From assembly GCF_030317205.1 (NCBI RefSeq), contig NZ_JASZYB010000003.1:806001-870000 (forward strand): DNA of 64,000 nt, in the 5' to 3' direction. The notes beneath the pieces are model-generated. The model had not been told where the DNA came from. It did not search any database and saw only the letters and a list, made by a program, of their open reading frames with translations. Positions 15,658-23,965 of the stretch are shown here, one piece after another. The position numbers were made by a program, and so were the translations under genes. Position 1 is the stretch's first letter. Each line of letters starts with the position of its first letter. This DNA comes from Variovorax sp. J2L1-78. Lineage in GTDB: Bacteria > Pseudomonadota > Gammaproteobacteria > Burkholderiales > Burkholderiaceae_C.

Positions 15658-17904
15658 TCAGAGATCGCCCAATCCGAGCGCCGGGTCGCTGACCGTGTGT
15701 TTGCCGGTCTCGACACGGCCGGCGAAGCGGCGCTGGTAGCTCGTGTCGCTGTCACAGCTCACGACGAAGTCGTACCACTGGCCGCTGTCGGCCAGGTCCC
15801 AATGCTGGTCGATCGACGCACCCGCGGGCACCGTGACGGTCCATGGGCCGTCGTTGCGGTAGGCCTTGGCCCGCACCAAGAAGGTCGCCGGCTTCTGGCC
15901 CGCGTTCATCATCGTGAGGTAGACGTTGCCGTTGGCGATGTCGTAGCAGACGCGCACCTCGGGCGATGCCGCACCGGCGGCACGCAGCGTGTTCAGGTCG
16001 CCCTTGAAGCTGCGGTGGAAACCATTCGGGCCGAGCACCCACAGGTCGTAGCGGCCGGCGTCGTCGGCCATCGCGGCCCAGCTGTCGTCGAGGGTCTTGC
16101 CCGGTTCCACCATGAAGCGGCGCGGCAGGCGGTCCAGGTGCAGCTGGTCGTAGACGTGGAACACGGCGGCCGCCTTGCCGGTGTTGGCGAACAGCAGGCG
16201 CATCGTGCCGGCCACGGTGTCGCTGCGGGCGCTCACGTGCAGCTCATAGGGCAGGGCGCGCGACGGCCGCGTGCCCGTGGCCTGGCGCGGCAGCAGTTGC
16301 GTCGCAGGCGGTGCGAGCTGCGCGAGCGCCGCTTGCTGCGTGCGCAGCGCGTCGGCCTCGGCCTTGCTCTTGCGGCCGGTCAGCACCGGCAACTGCTCGC
16401 TGTTGGGCGTCGCGAAGTTGAAGGCGCTGGTGAGGTCGCCGCAGACCGCGCGGCGGTAAGGGCTGATGTTCGGCTCCCGCACGCCGAACCGGGTCTCGAG
16501 GAAGCGCAGTACCGACGTGTGGTCGAACACCTGCGAGTTGACCCAGCCGCCGCGGCTCCAGGGCGAGATGACGAACATCGGCACGCGCGGACCGGGGCCG
16601 TACACCCGGCCGTCGGGAATTGGCTGCCCGGTGCTGCCGATCGGCGCCGGATGGTTGAAGTACTCGGCCGACAGGTCCGTGGCCGGCATCGTGGTCTTGC
16701 CTGCGTAGCCGCCGGTGCCGTCCGGGGAGGGTGCGGAAGGCGAGGGCACGTGGTCGAAGTAGCCGTCGTTCTCGTCGAAGTTCACGAGCAGCACGGTCTT
16801 GCTCCAGACCTCCGGCACGGCGGTCAAGGCATCGAGCACTTCCTGCAGGAACCAGGCGCCCTGCACCGGCGTCGAAGGGCCGGGATGCTCGCAGTAGATC
16901 GAAGGGGCGTTGAGCCATGACACGGCCGGCAGCCTGCCCTCGCGGATGTCGCGCTTGAAGGCGTCCAGGTACTGGTCGGGCTGCGTCCCCGGCAAGGTGT
17001 TGGCGATGCCCTTGTACAGCGGGTTCGCCGCGTTGTCCGTCGCCGGGTCGTAAGCCTTGTAGGGCAAGGCCTGGCCGGTGTTCGCATAGGCGCTGTTGGG
17101 GGAACCGCCGCTCGACACCGGGAAGCCCGAGGCAATGTTGGCCTGGCGGAACGTCCGGAAGGCGCCGAGCATGTTGTCGCCCCATTCGTCGGGCATGTTC
17201 TGATAGCTGATCCAGCTCACGCCGGCTTCTTCCAGGCGCTCGGCATAGGTCTTCCACGTGTAGCCCCGGTTGGCGGTCGCCGACTGGCCATCGATCCAGT
17301 CCCATTCGTTGCTGACGAAGGCCGTGCCGGTCGGCATCGCGCCGTTGGTGCCGGTGATGTGAAAGGATCGGTTGGCGTCGGTGCCGGTGTGCATCGCGCA
17401 GTGGTAGGCGTCGCACAGCGTGAAGGCATTGGCCAGCGCGAACTGGAAGGGAATCTCGGCGTCCTTGAAGTAGCCCATCGAGATCGGGTTCTTGTAGCGC
17501 GGCCACTGGTACATGCGCCCGCCGTCCCAGGCGTTCTGGCTGTCGGGCCAGTCGTGCGGCGTGCCGTTGGCGCGCTGCGCGTTGCCCTTCGTCCCGTCGA
17601 GGTGGAAGGGCAGGATCGGCTTGCCGCTGGCGTCGCTCTGCTGCCAGACGTTCAAGCCCTTGGGCAGGGGAATCGTGAAGCGATCGCCGAAGCCGCGCAC
17701 GCCGTCCAGCGTGCCGAAATAGTGGTCGAAGGCCCGGTTCTCCTGCATCAGGATCACGACGTGCTTGACGTCGTTGATCGTGCCGGTCTCGTTGTTCGCC
17801 GGAATGGCGAGCGCGCGGCGGATGGCTGGTGGGAAGGCGGCGAGCGTGGCGGCGGCGATACCGGCCGAGGCGCTGCCGCGCAGGAAATTGCGTCGTGAGG
17901 TCAT
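15658..17904 (-). CDS. Tat-exported phosphocholine-type phospholipase C
   Basis: A 748-aa member of the bacterial phosphoesterase/PLC family that hydrolyses phosphatidylcholine or sphingomyelin headgroups. The ATG at 17904 gives a twin-arginine signal, SRRNFLRG followed by a hydrophobic Ala-rich stretch, predicting folded export by Tat. Catalytic-domain motifs are VVILMQENRAFDHYFGTL, HCAMHTGTD and NFDENDGYFDHV. The C-terminal ~250 residues hold the two repeats typical of the group (LPYELHVSARSD, VYLTMMNAGQKPATF, DWHWDL-like). Known homologues (PlcH/PlcN) leave the cell through type II secretion, and a T2SS locus lies about 4 kb away. Low-phosphate control is likely from family knowledge; no Pho box was identified. 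Confidence 0.93.
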   Translation of the reverse strand: MTSRRNFLRGSASAGIAAATLAAFPPAIRRALAIPANNETGTINDVKHVVILMQENRAFDHYFGTLDGVRGFGDRFTIPLPKGLNVWQQSDASGKPILPFHLDGTKGNAQRANGTPHDWPDSQNAWDGGRMYQWPRYKNPISMGYFKDAEIPFQFALANAFTLCDAYHCAMHTGTDANRSFHITGTNGAMPTGTAFVSNEWDWIDGQSATANRGYTWKTYAERLEEAGVSWISYQNMPDEWGDNMLGAFRTFRQANIASGFPVSSGGSPNSAYANTGQALPYKAYDPATDNAANPLYKGIANTLPGTQPDQYLDAFKRDIREGRLPAVSWLNAPSIYCEHPGPSTPVQGAWFLQEVLDALTAVPEVWSKTVLLVNFDENDGYFDHVPSPSAPSPDGTGGYAGKTTMPATDLSAEYFNHPAPIGSTGQPIPDGRVYGPGPRVPMFVISPWSRGGWVNSQVFDHTSVLRFLETRFGVREPNISPYRRAVCGDLTSAFNFATPNSEQLPVLTGRKSKAEADALRTQQAALAQLAPPATQLLPRQATGTRPSRALPYELHVSARSDTVAGTMRLLFANTGKAAAVFHVYDQLHLDRLPRRFMVEPGKTLDDSWAAMADDAGRYDLWVLGPNGFHRSFKGDLNTLRAAGAASPEVRVCYDIANGNVYLTMMNAGQKPATFLVRAKAYRNDGPWTVTVPAGASIDQHWDLADSGQWYDFVVSCDSDTSYQRRFAGRVETGKHTVSDPALGLGDL

Positions 17905-17924
17905 GGTTGTTGTGGAAGGCAGGG

Positions 17925-18107
17925 TCAGGGCGCGCAGCGCATCTCGGGCTTGACGCCGGTGTCGGGCGTCGCCGGCTGGGTCGGGGTCGTCGGTGCGGGG
18001 GAGGTCGTGCCGCCGTCGCCACCGCCGCAGGCGGCGAGCGTGCTGGTCAGCAGTGCGAGCACGAGGCAGCGCGATACGCGGACGGGAAGAGGAGAGACGT
18101 GGGGCAT
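17925..18107 (-). CDS. Small putative lipoprotein
   Basis: A 60-aa ORF beginning MPHVSPLPVRVSRCLVLALL. It has a lipobox LAAC at about residues 24-27, followed by GGGDGG and a Thr/Pro-rich tail. This is a standard lipoprotein signal with a short disordered mature part. It sits between the phospholipase and the phosphatase-like lipoprotein, 30 bp from one and 21 bp from the other, so cotranscription is likely. There is no recognisable Shine-Dalgarno. It could also be the remnant N terminus of a lost lipoprotein, since the mature part is only about 34 residues. Confidence 0.45.
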   Translation of the reverse strand: MPHVSPLPVRVSRCLVLALLTSTLAACGGGDGGTTSPAPTTPTQPATPDTGVKPEMRCAP

Positions 18108-18136
18108 GGCAGGGTCGAGGATTGGCAAGCGCCGGT

Positions 18137-20224
18137 TCAGGGAAAGAGGGAAGACAGCGGCTTGGCGGTCTTGAAGATGCTGGCGAGTTCGTCGGCGGTG
18201 AGCGCACGGTTCCAGATCGCGAGGTCGTTGAAGTCCATCGCGCCGCGTGGCGACGCGCTCCAGCGCTGGTAGTACAGGCCAGTGCCGTCCTCGTTGAGGC
18301 TGATGCCGCTGCCCAGACCGCCGAGCCGGGCGGTGATGGCCGTGGTCAGCGTGGCGCTGCCGGTCTGGGTGCCCTTGACCGGGTCGAACAGGTAGCCGGT
18401 CATCTTCAGGCCGGCCTTGTCGACCACCATCGCGGCGTAGGCCCACTGACCGGCACTCAGGCTGTAGCCGTTGCTGTCGGCCCGCGAGGTGCCCGAGCCG
18501 GCGTTGAATCGCATCTCGCAGCTGGCCCACAGGCTGACGATGATTCCGGCGTTGTTGCCCGAGTCGTAGTTCTTGTTGCCGAGCACCGTCGCGCCGTTGC
18601 TCACGCCCTGGCTGCAGCTGGCATCGGTGCGTACCCAGAAGCCGATGGTGAAGGCCGGAACCGCCGGGTCGGCGGCGATGTCGTTGGTCTGCTGCAGGCG
18701 GTAGCCGGCGGTACCACTGGCATTCTTCACGCGGCTGTCGACCCGCAGCGCCTTCGCGGCAAAGGGTGCCTTGAAGCCGTCATCGGTCACCAGCGTGCCA
18801 CCGTCGGCGTCCGCAGCGCGCGGGGCGAGTGTCGACGCGGCTTGTGCATCGAGTGCCGGCAGCGCATCGAGCGGGTAATAGTTCGCGAGCCCGTTGAGCA
18901 GCGTGGGTGCCAGCGCCGCCGGCTTCACGTAGGCGATCTGCGTGCTCAGCGAGGCCCGCGCGTCGCCGGCGACGATCGTGTAGCGGTAGCTGTAGAGGCC
19001 GTCGCTCGCGGCCACGATCGCGTCGGTGTAGCCCGTCGTGCCGGCCGGCAGCGTGGCGATCAGCCGGCCGTCGCGCAGCACCTGCACCGGTGCCGACGCG
19101 TCGCCGCCGAGCGTCCAGCTCAGCACGATGCTGCCCTTGTCGGCACCCGTGACGGCGGTCAGTTGGCGCAGCGCCGCGGGCCCCTGCAGCGCGATGCCGT
19201 CGTAGTCCTGACCGGCCGCGACGCCGAGCTGGCGCAGCACCGTCGGGGCGATGTCGGTGGTGGCCGCGAGGCTCGTGAGGCTGTCGTCGACCGGCGCGGC
19301 GGTGCCGACAGCCGGCAGTGCCGCGAGCGGCTTGTTGCTCGCGATGAAGACCGTCTTGTTGGCCGCGAGCTGCAGTCCGGTGGCGCTGCCGAAGTCGTCG
19401 AGGCCGTAGCCGGTCGTGACGATGACCAGCCAATCGTCGCGGGGGTCGTTGGCGCGACGCCGTGCGATGGTGGCGAGCAGCGTGTCGACCGCCGCTGCGG
19501 TGGCGGTAACGGCCTTGACGTAGTCCCCGGTACGCAGTCCCGCGCGAGCCGCTGCGGCGGCGGGAGCGCTGTACTGCGCGAGCACCAATGCGTCCCCGGC
19601 AAGCATGGCGCGTGTGGCTCGCTGCGTCACGCAGGCATCGTCGCCGGCGCAGTCGACGGCGTTGGCGAGCGCGCCGCTCTGCACATCGGCCGCGAGCAGC
19701 GCCGGGTAGAGCGAAGCGCTGGTCACGGCCGAGGCCTTGGCCGACGGATTGCGGGCGTGGGCCAGGGCGAAGAGGGTCGGCGCGGATGCGTCGATGCGTT
19801 GATCGGCCGTGTCCCAGCGCACCCCGTGGCGATTGGCCCAGGTGCCGGTGAGCAGGCTGGCCCAGCCTGGTCCGGCCGTGGTGCGCTGCTCGCTCAGCGT
19901 GCCGTTGCGGCCGCCGGTCCATGCCGGCGCGATCGTCAGGCCGGCCAAGCCGGGGGCGCGTCCGGCGGCGATGGCCTCGCGCAGCGCTGCATGCGTGAGG
20001 CCGTCGATCTGGATCACCAGCGCCTTGGTGCCGCTGCTGCCTTCGATCGGAGCGGTGTCCGGTGCGGGGGTGGTACCGGAAGGCGGGGGTGTGGCGACGG
20101 TGTCGCTGCCGCCGCCACCGCAGGCGGTCAACGCCAGTGCGGTCAGTGTGCTGGCGAGGAGGGTGCGGTACCGACGTGAAGTGGGGAAGGACGAGGGGGA
20201 AAGTGGGGCGAACTTGGCGCGCAT
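18137..20224 (-). CDS. Lipoprotein with alkaline-phosphatase-like domain and C-terminal LamG-like domain
   Basis: A 695-aa surface or periplasmic lipoprotein. The start at 20224 (MRAKFAPLS) yields a signal with lipobox LTAC followed by GGGGSD. Residues ~60-380 look like the alkaline-phosphatase/nucleotide-pyrophosphatase superfamily: KALVIQIDGLTHAAL, the TTAGPGWASLLTGTWANRHGV catalytic-Thr region, and VIVTTGYGLDDFG where the family usually has a metal-binding D-H-G. A fibronectin-like linker follows (about 380-460). The last ~200 residues form a concanavalin/LamG-like domain (FTIGFWVRTD, NAGIIVSLWASC, ending AIWNRALTADELASIF). The missing GDHG-type His suggests altered metal binding. Its position beside the phospholipase C and T2SS genes suggests an extracellular phosphate-ester role. 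Confidence 0.75.
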   Translation of the reverse strand: MRAKFAPLSPSSFPTSRRYRTLLASTLTALALTACGGGGSDTVATPPPSGTTPAPDTAPIEGSSGTKALVIQIDGLTHAALREAIAAGRAPGLAGLTIAPAWTGGRNGTLSEQRTTAGPGWASLLTGTWANRHGVRWDTADQRIDASAPTLFALAHARNPSAKASAVTSASLYPALLAADVQSGALANAVDCAGDDACVTQRATRAMLAGDALVLAQYSAPAAAAARAGLRTGDYVKAVTATAAAVDTLLATIARRRANDPRDDWLVIVTTGYGLDDFGSATGLQLAANKTVFIASNKPLAALPAVGTAAPVDDSLTSLAATTDIAPTVLRQLGVAAGQDYDGIALQGPAALRQLTAVTGADKGSIVLSWTLGGDASAPVQVLRDGRLIATLPAGTTGYTDAIVAASDGLYSYRYTIVAGDARASLSTQIAYVKPAALAPTLLNGLANYYPLDALPALDAQAASTLAPRAADADGGTLVTDDGFKAPFAAKALRVDSRVKNASGTAGYRLQQTNDIAADPAVPAFTIGFWVRTDASCSQGVSNGATVLGNKNYDSGNNAGIIVSLWASCEMRFNAGSGTSRADSNGYSLSAGQWAYAAMVVDKAGLKMTGYLFDPVKGTQTGSATLTTAITARLGGLGSGISLNEDGTGLYYQRWSASPRGAMDFNDLAIWNRALTADELASIFKTAKPLSSLFP

Positions 20225-20383
20225 CTCAAGCCTGTTGTTGTCGTCTCGCGGCACCGCATGAGGATGCGCGCGTGGGGACTGCGAAGGCTAGGGGTCACGC
20301 GTGACGCGGTGGTGTAGCGCGGATGACGGCCGCGTTGCACGGCCGTGACACAAGGGCGCGCCGTCGGTGCCGGCAGCGATGCG

Positions 20384-21280
20384 TCAGGGGTTGCTGATGC
20401 CGCTCGACACGTGGCCCGCAGGCACGTGGCGCGCGGCCGCATCGACGTGGCCGGTCTGGTCGTCGAAGAAGAAGTCGGGCTCGAACTCGCGCAGGAATTC
20501 ACCCTTGGGCAGGCCGCCGAGGAACATCGCCTCGTCGACCCGCACGTTCCAGTTCATCAGCGTACGGATGGCGCGTTCGTGCGCCGGTGCGCTGCGTGCG
20601 GTGACCAGCGCGGTGCGGATGCGCATCGATGCGTTGCCCGCCATCTGCAACCGATGCAACGCCGCAAGCAGTGGCTTGAAGGGCCCTTCGGGCAGCGGCA
20701 GTTCAGCCTTGCGCGACTCGTGCAATTGGAAGGCGTCGAGCCCTTCGGCCTGGAACACGCGCTCGGCCTCGTCGCTGAAGAGCACGGCGTCGCCGTCGAA
20801 AGCGATGCGGACCTCGTTCGGAAAGGCATCGCTGGCCTTGACCGATTCGACCAGCACGCGCGCGGCAGGGAAGCCGGCGTGCAGCGCTTCCCGTACGTCC
20901 TCGGCGTTGGCCGAAAGAAAGAGATGCGCACGCAGCGGCCGGAGGTACCCGAAGGGCGCGCGGCCTTGCGTGAACACGCCGCGCTGCAGCTTGATGCCGG
21001 CGGCGGTGCTCGAACGAAAGATGCGCATGCCCGACACCGGATCGTTGCGCGAGAGGATGACGACCTCGACGCGCTGCACGCCGTCATCGTTGAAGCGCAG
21101 CAGCTTCTGCACCAGCGAATACGCGATGCCGGGTTGCGCCGGAACGTCGAGCCGCTCGTACTGCAGCCGCATGTAGCCGTCGGGGTCGCCGGACTCGAAG
21201 AGGCGGTTCTCTTCCTCGAGGTTGAACAACGCCCGCGAGGAGATCGCCACCACCAGCTTGTCGTCGAGGGTGACCGCCAT
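20384..21280 (-). CDS. 5'-nucleotidase of the NT5C1 family
   Basis: A 298-aa cytosolic protein matching the NT5C1-type 5'-nucleotidase family. Motifs are LVVAISSRALFNLEEEN at the start, VILSRNDPVSGMRIF, HLFLSANAEDV, the haloacid-dehalogenase-like IAFDGDAVLFSDEAE, and FLGGLPKGEFL near the end. The family dephosphorylates nucleoside monophosphates. It starts at the ATG at 21280 and lies 10 bp downstream of gspF, so it is probably the last gene transcribed from the T2SS operon. Its link to secretion is unclear; this gene is probably a passenger. Confidence 0.85.
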   Translation of the reverse strand: MAVTLDDKLVVAISSRALFNLEEENRLFESGDPDGYMRLQYERLDVPAQPGIAYSLVQKLLRFNDDGVQRVEVVILSRNDPVSGMRIFRSSTAAGIKLQRGVFTQGRAPFGYLRPLRAHLFLSANAEDVREALHAGFPAARVLVESVKASDAFPNEVRIAFDGDAVLFSDEAERVFQAEGLDAFQLHESRKAELPLPEGPFKPLLAALHRLQMAGNASMRIRTALVTARSAPAHERAIRTLMNWNVRVDEAMFLGGLPKGEFLREFEPDFFFDDQTGHVDAAARHVPAGHVSSGISNP

Positions 21281-21290
21281 GGTTCGCTGC

Positions 21291-22523
21291 TTACTTGACG
21301 AACTGGTTGAGCTGGATGATCGGCATCAGTACCGCCAGCACGATCAGCATCACCACGCCGCCCATGCCGACGATCAGCAGCGGCTCGAGGATGGTGGCCA
21401 GATGCATCGCGCGGCGCTGCACTTCGGCGCCCAGTTGTGTGGCGGCGCGCTGCAGCATCAGCGGCAGCGTGCCGGTCTGTTCGCCCAGGCGCGCGAACAT
21501 CGAGACAATGCCGGGGAAGCGCTTCTTCTGCGCCAGGGCCGAGGCCAGCGGCGCGCCTTCGCGCACCAGCACCAGCGCATCGAGGGCGTCGGCACGCATG
21601 GCGCGGTTGCCGAGTGTTTCGGCGGCGGCCTGCAACGCACGCAGGATGGGTACGCCGGCGGTCGCCAGCATCGCCAGGGTGCTGGCAAAGCGTGCCGCGT
21701 TGTAGCCGCGCGCCAGTTTGCCGACCAGCGGCAGGTTGAGCCAGGCGGCGTCGAATTTCTCGCGGAACGCGGGCCGCGCGAGCGCGGTGCGCATCGCGAC
21801 CACGCCAACGGCGATGACGACGAGCATCGCCCAGCCGTAGTTGCGCACGAAGTCGCTGATGGCCAGCATCGCGACGGTGAGGAAGGGCAGGGCGCGCTTG
21901 GTGCCGGCGAATACGTTGGCCACCTGCGGCACCACGTAGCTCACCAGGAAGATCACGATGACGATCGCCACCAGCGTGACGATGGCCGGGTACAGCGCCG
22001 CGCCGACCAGCTTCTGCTGCAACGCCTGGCGCTGTTCGAGGTCGTCGGCCAGGCGCTCGAGCACCAGGCCGAGGTTGCCGCTGTGTTCGCCGGCGCCGAT
22101 CACGGCGGTGTAGATCGGTGAGAACTCGCGCGGGTGCTGCGACAGCGCGCGCGCGAAGGGCGAGCCGGCGTTGACCTCGGCGCGCAGCGACGCGACCAGG
22201 TTGCGCTGGTTCTCGCGCTCGGCCTCGTCGGTGAGTGCCGTGAGTGCACGCTCCAGCGGCAGGCCCGACGACACGAGCCCGGCGATCTGCCGCGTCCACA
22301 CCGCCAGTTCGGTGGTGCTGAAGACGCGTCCGCCGCCGAAGAGGCGGCGCCAGCCGCCGCTTTCCTTGCGCTGCGCGGCGGCGTTGCCGACCACCGTGAC
22401 CGCGAGTGGAATGAGCTTCTGCGCGCGCAGCATGCCGCGCGCGTTGCGTGCGGTGTCGGCCTCGAGCACGCCCTTGCGCGGGTTGCCCTGCGCGTCGATG
22501 GCTTCGAAGGAATAGGCGGGCAC
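21291..22523 (-). CDS. gspF: Type II secretion system inner-membrane protein GspF
   Basis: GspF is the polytopic inner-membrane platform protein of the T2SS. The 410-aa product starts at a GTG at 22523, one base after the gspE stop, giving the typical MPAYSFEAIDAQGNPRKG. Two T2SF domains repeat (WTRQIAGLVSSGLPLERAL and FASTLAMLATAGVPILRAL), each with following hydrophobic helices. The C-terminal segment (VMLIVLAVLMPIIQLNQFVK, about residues 390-410) is conserved. It is translated directly after gspE, the ATPase it contacts. Confidence 0.96.
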   Translation of the reverse strand: MPAYSFEAIDAQGNPRKGVLEADTARNARGMLRAQKLIPLAVTVVGNAAAQRKESGGWRRLFGGGRVFSTTELAVWTRQIAGLVSSGLPLERALTALTDEAERENQRNLVASLRAEVNAGSPFARALSQHPREFSPIYTAVIGAGEHSGNLGLVLERLADDLEQRQALQQKLVGAALYPAIVTLVAIVIVIFLVSYVVPQVANVFAGTKRALPFLTVAMLAISDFVRNYGWAMLVVIAVGVVAMRTALARPAFREKFDAAWLNLPLVGKLARGYNAARFASTLAMLATAGVPILRALQAAAETLGNRAMRADALDALVLVREGAPLASALAQKKRFPGIVSMFARLGEQTGTLPLMLQRAATQLGAEVQRRAMHLATILEPLLIVGMGGVVMLIVLAVLMPIIQLNQFVK

Positions 22524-22524
22524 G

Positions 22525-23943
22525 TCAGTCTCGGGTCACGCGCAGCAGCTCGGCACGCGAGGTGACGCCCGCCTGGACCAGCCGCTCGCCGTCCTCGCGC
22601 ATCGAGCGCAGGCCGCCGCGTTCTGCGGCCACGAAGATCTGGCTTTCGGGGGCACGGCTGTGGATGAGCGACTGCACCGCATCGTCGGCCACCAGCAGCT
22701 CGAAGATGCCGGTGCGGCCCTGGTAGCCGGTGTGGCCGCAGGCCTCGCAGCCCACCGGTGCGAACTCGCCGCCGTCGGTACGCGCAGCGCAGACCGGGCA
22801 GAGCCGTCGTACCAGCCGTTGTGCGAGCACGCCCAGCAGCGACGAACTCAACAGGAAGGGCTCGACCCCCATGTCGGTCAGCCGTGTGACCGCGCTGACC
22901 GAGTCGTTGGTGTGCAGCGTGGCCAACACGAGGTGGCCCGTGAGCGAGGCCTGGATGGCGATCTGCGCGGTCTCGAAGTCGCGGATTTCGCCGATCATGA
23001 TCACGTCCGGGTCCTGCCGCAGGATGGCGCGCAGGGCCTTGGCGAAGGTCAGATCGATCTTGGCGTTGACCTGGGTCTGGCCGACGCCCGCGAGTTCGTA
23101 CTCGATCGGGTCCTCGACGGTCATGATGTTGCTGCGGCTGGCATCGAGCCGGGCCAGCGCCGAGTACAGCGTGGTGGTCTTGCCCGAACCGGTCGGGCCG
23201 GTCACCAGGATGATGCCGTGCGGTTGCGAGATCAGCGTCTCGAAGCGTTCGAGCGTGTCGCCCAGCATGCCCACCGACTCGAGGGTGAGCTTGCTTTCAT
23301 TCTTGTCCAAGAGGCGCAGCACCGCGCGTTCGCCGTGCGCGCTGGGCAGCGTCGACACGCGCACGTCGACCGCGCGGGTGCCGATGCGCAGCGAGATGCG
23401 GCCATCCTGCGGCAGGCGCTTCTCGGCGATGTCGAGGTCGGCCATGATCTTCAGCCGCGAGATCAGCGCGGCATGCAGCGCGCGGTTGGGTTGCACCACC
23501 TCGCGCAGCGTGCCGTCGATGCGAAAGCGCACCGACGACGTGCGCTCGTAGGGCTCGATGTGGATGTCGCTGGCGCCGTCGCGCGCGGCCTGCGTCAGCA
23601 GCGCGTTGAGCATGCGGATGATGGGGGCGTCGCCGGCGCTCTCCAACAAGTCTTCGACCGCCGGCAGCTCCTGCATCATGCGCGACAGGTCGGCCTCGCC
23701 CTGCACCTCGCTCACCACCGTCGCCGCGTTCGACTCCCCCTTGGCATAGGCCGCGCTGATGCGTTGGGCCAACTGGTCGGCCGGCAGCGGCTCGAAGGCC
23801 TTGATGGTGAAGCGCCGTGCCACCTCGCTGAGCGCGCTGCGCGGCGGGGTCTTGGGCATCCACAGCGTGCAGCTGCCGTCGTCGGCTTCTTCCAGAAGCA
23901 GTTGCTGGGCACGCGCAAAGGCGTAGGGCAGGGGGTAGCGCAT
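22525..23943 (-). CDS. gspE: Type II secretion ATPase GspE
   Basis: GspE is the cytoplasmic hexameric ATPase powering pseudopilus assembly. The 472-aa protein begins at the ATG at 23943. It contains Walker A GPTGSGKTTT, the Asp box (VEDPIEYEL), Walker B (DPDVIMIGEIRD) and the His box (GHLVLATLHTND). A zinc-binding tetracysteine module, CPVC...CEACG, is present near residue 400, as in typical GspE. The N-terminal domain is short relative to E. coli (about 100 residues before the catalytic core). It follows gspD and precedes gspF in the operon. Confidence 0.97.
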   Translation of the reverse strand: MRYPLPYAFARAQQLLLEEADDGSCTLWMPKTPPRSALSEVARRFTIKAFEPLPADQLAQRISAAYAKGESNAATVVSEVQGEADLSRMMQELPAVEDLLESAGDAPIIRMLNALLTQAARDGASDIHIEPYERTSSVRFRIDGTLREVVQPNRALHAALISRLKIMADLDIAEKRLPQDGRISLRIGTRAVDVRVSTLPSAHGERAVLRLLDKNESKLTLESVGMLGDTLERFETLISQPHGIILVTGPTGSGKTTTLYSALARLDASRSNIMTVEDPIEYELAGVGQTQVNAKIDLTFAKALRAILRQDPDVIMIGEIRDFETAQIAIQASLTGHLVLATLHTNDSVSAVTRLTDMGVEPFLLSSSLLGVLAQRLVRRLCPVCAARTDGGEFAPVGCEACGHTGYQGRTGIFELLVADDAVQSLIHSRAPESQIFVAAERGGLRSMREDGERLVQAGVTSRAELLRVTRD

Positions 23944-23965
23944 CGCTCTTAGATGTCCGGCGTTG

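Noticed and set aside
13759..16920. A 1053-codon plus-strand frame
   Set aside because: It covers the ABC transporter and phospholipase C antisense; no recognisable protein features.
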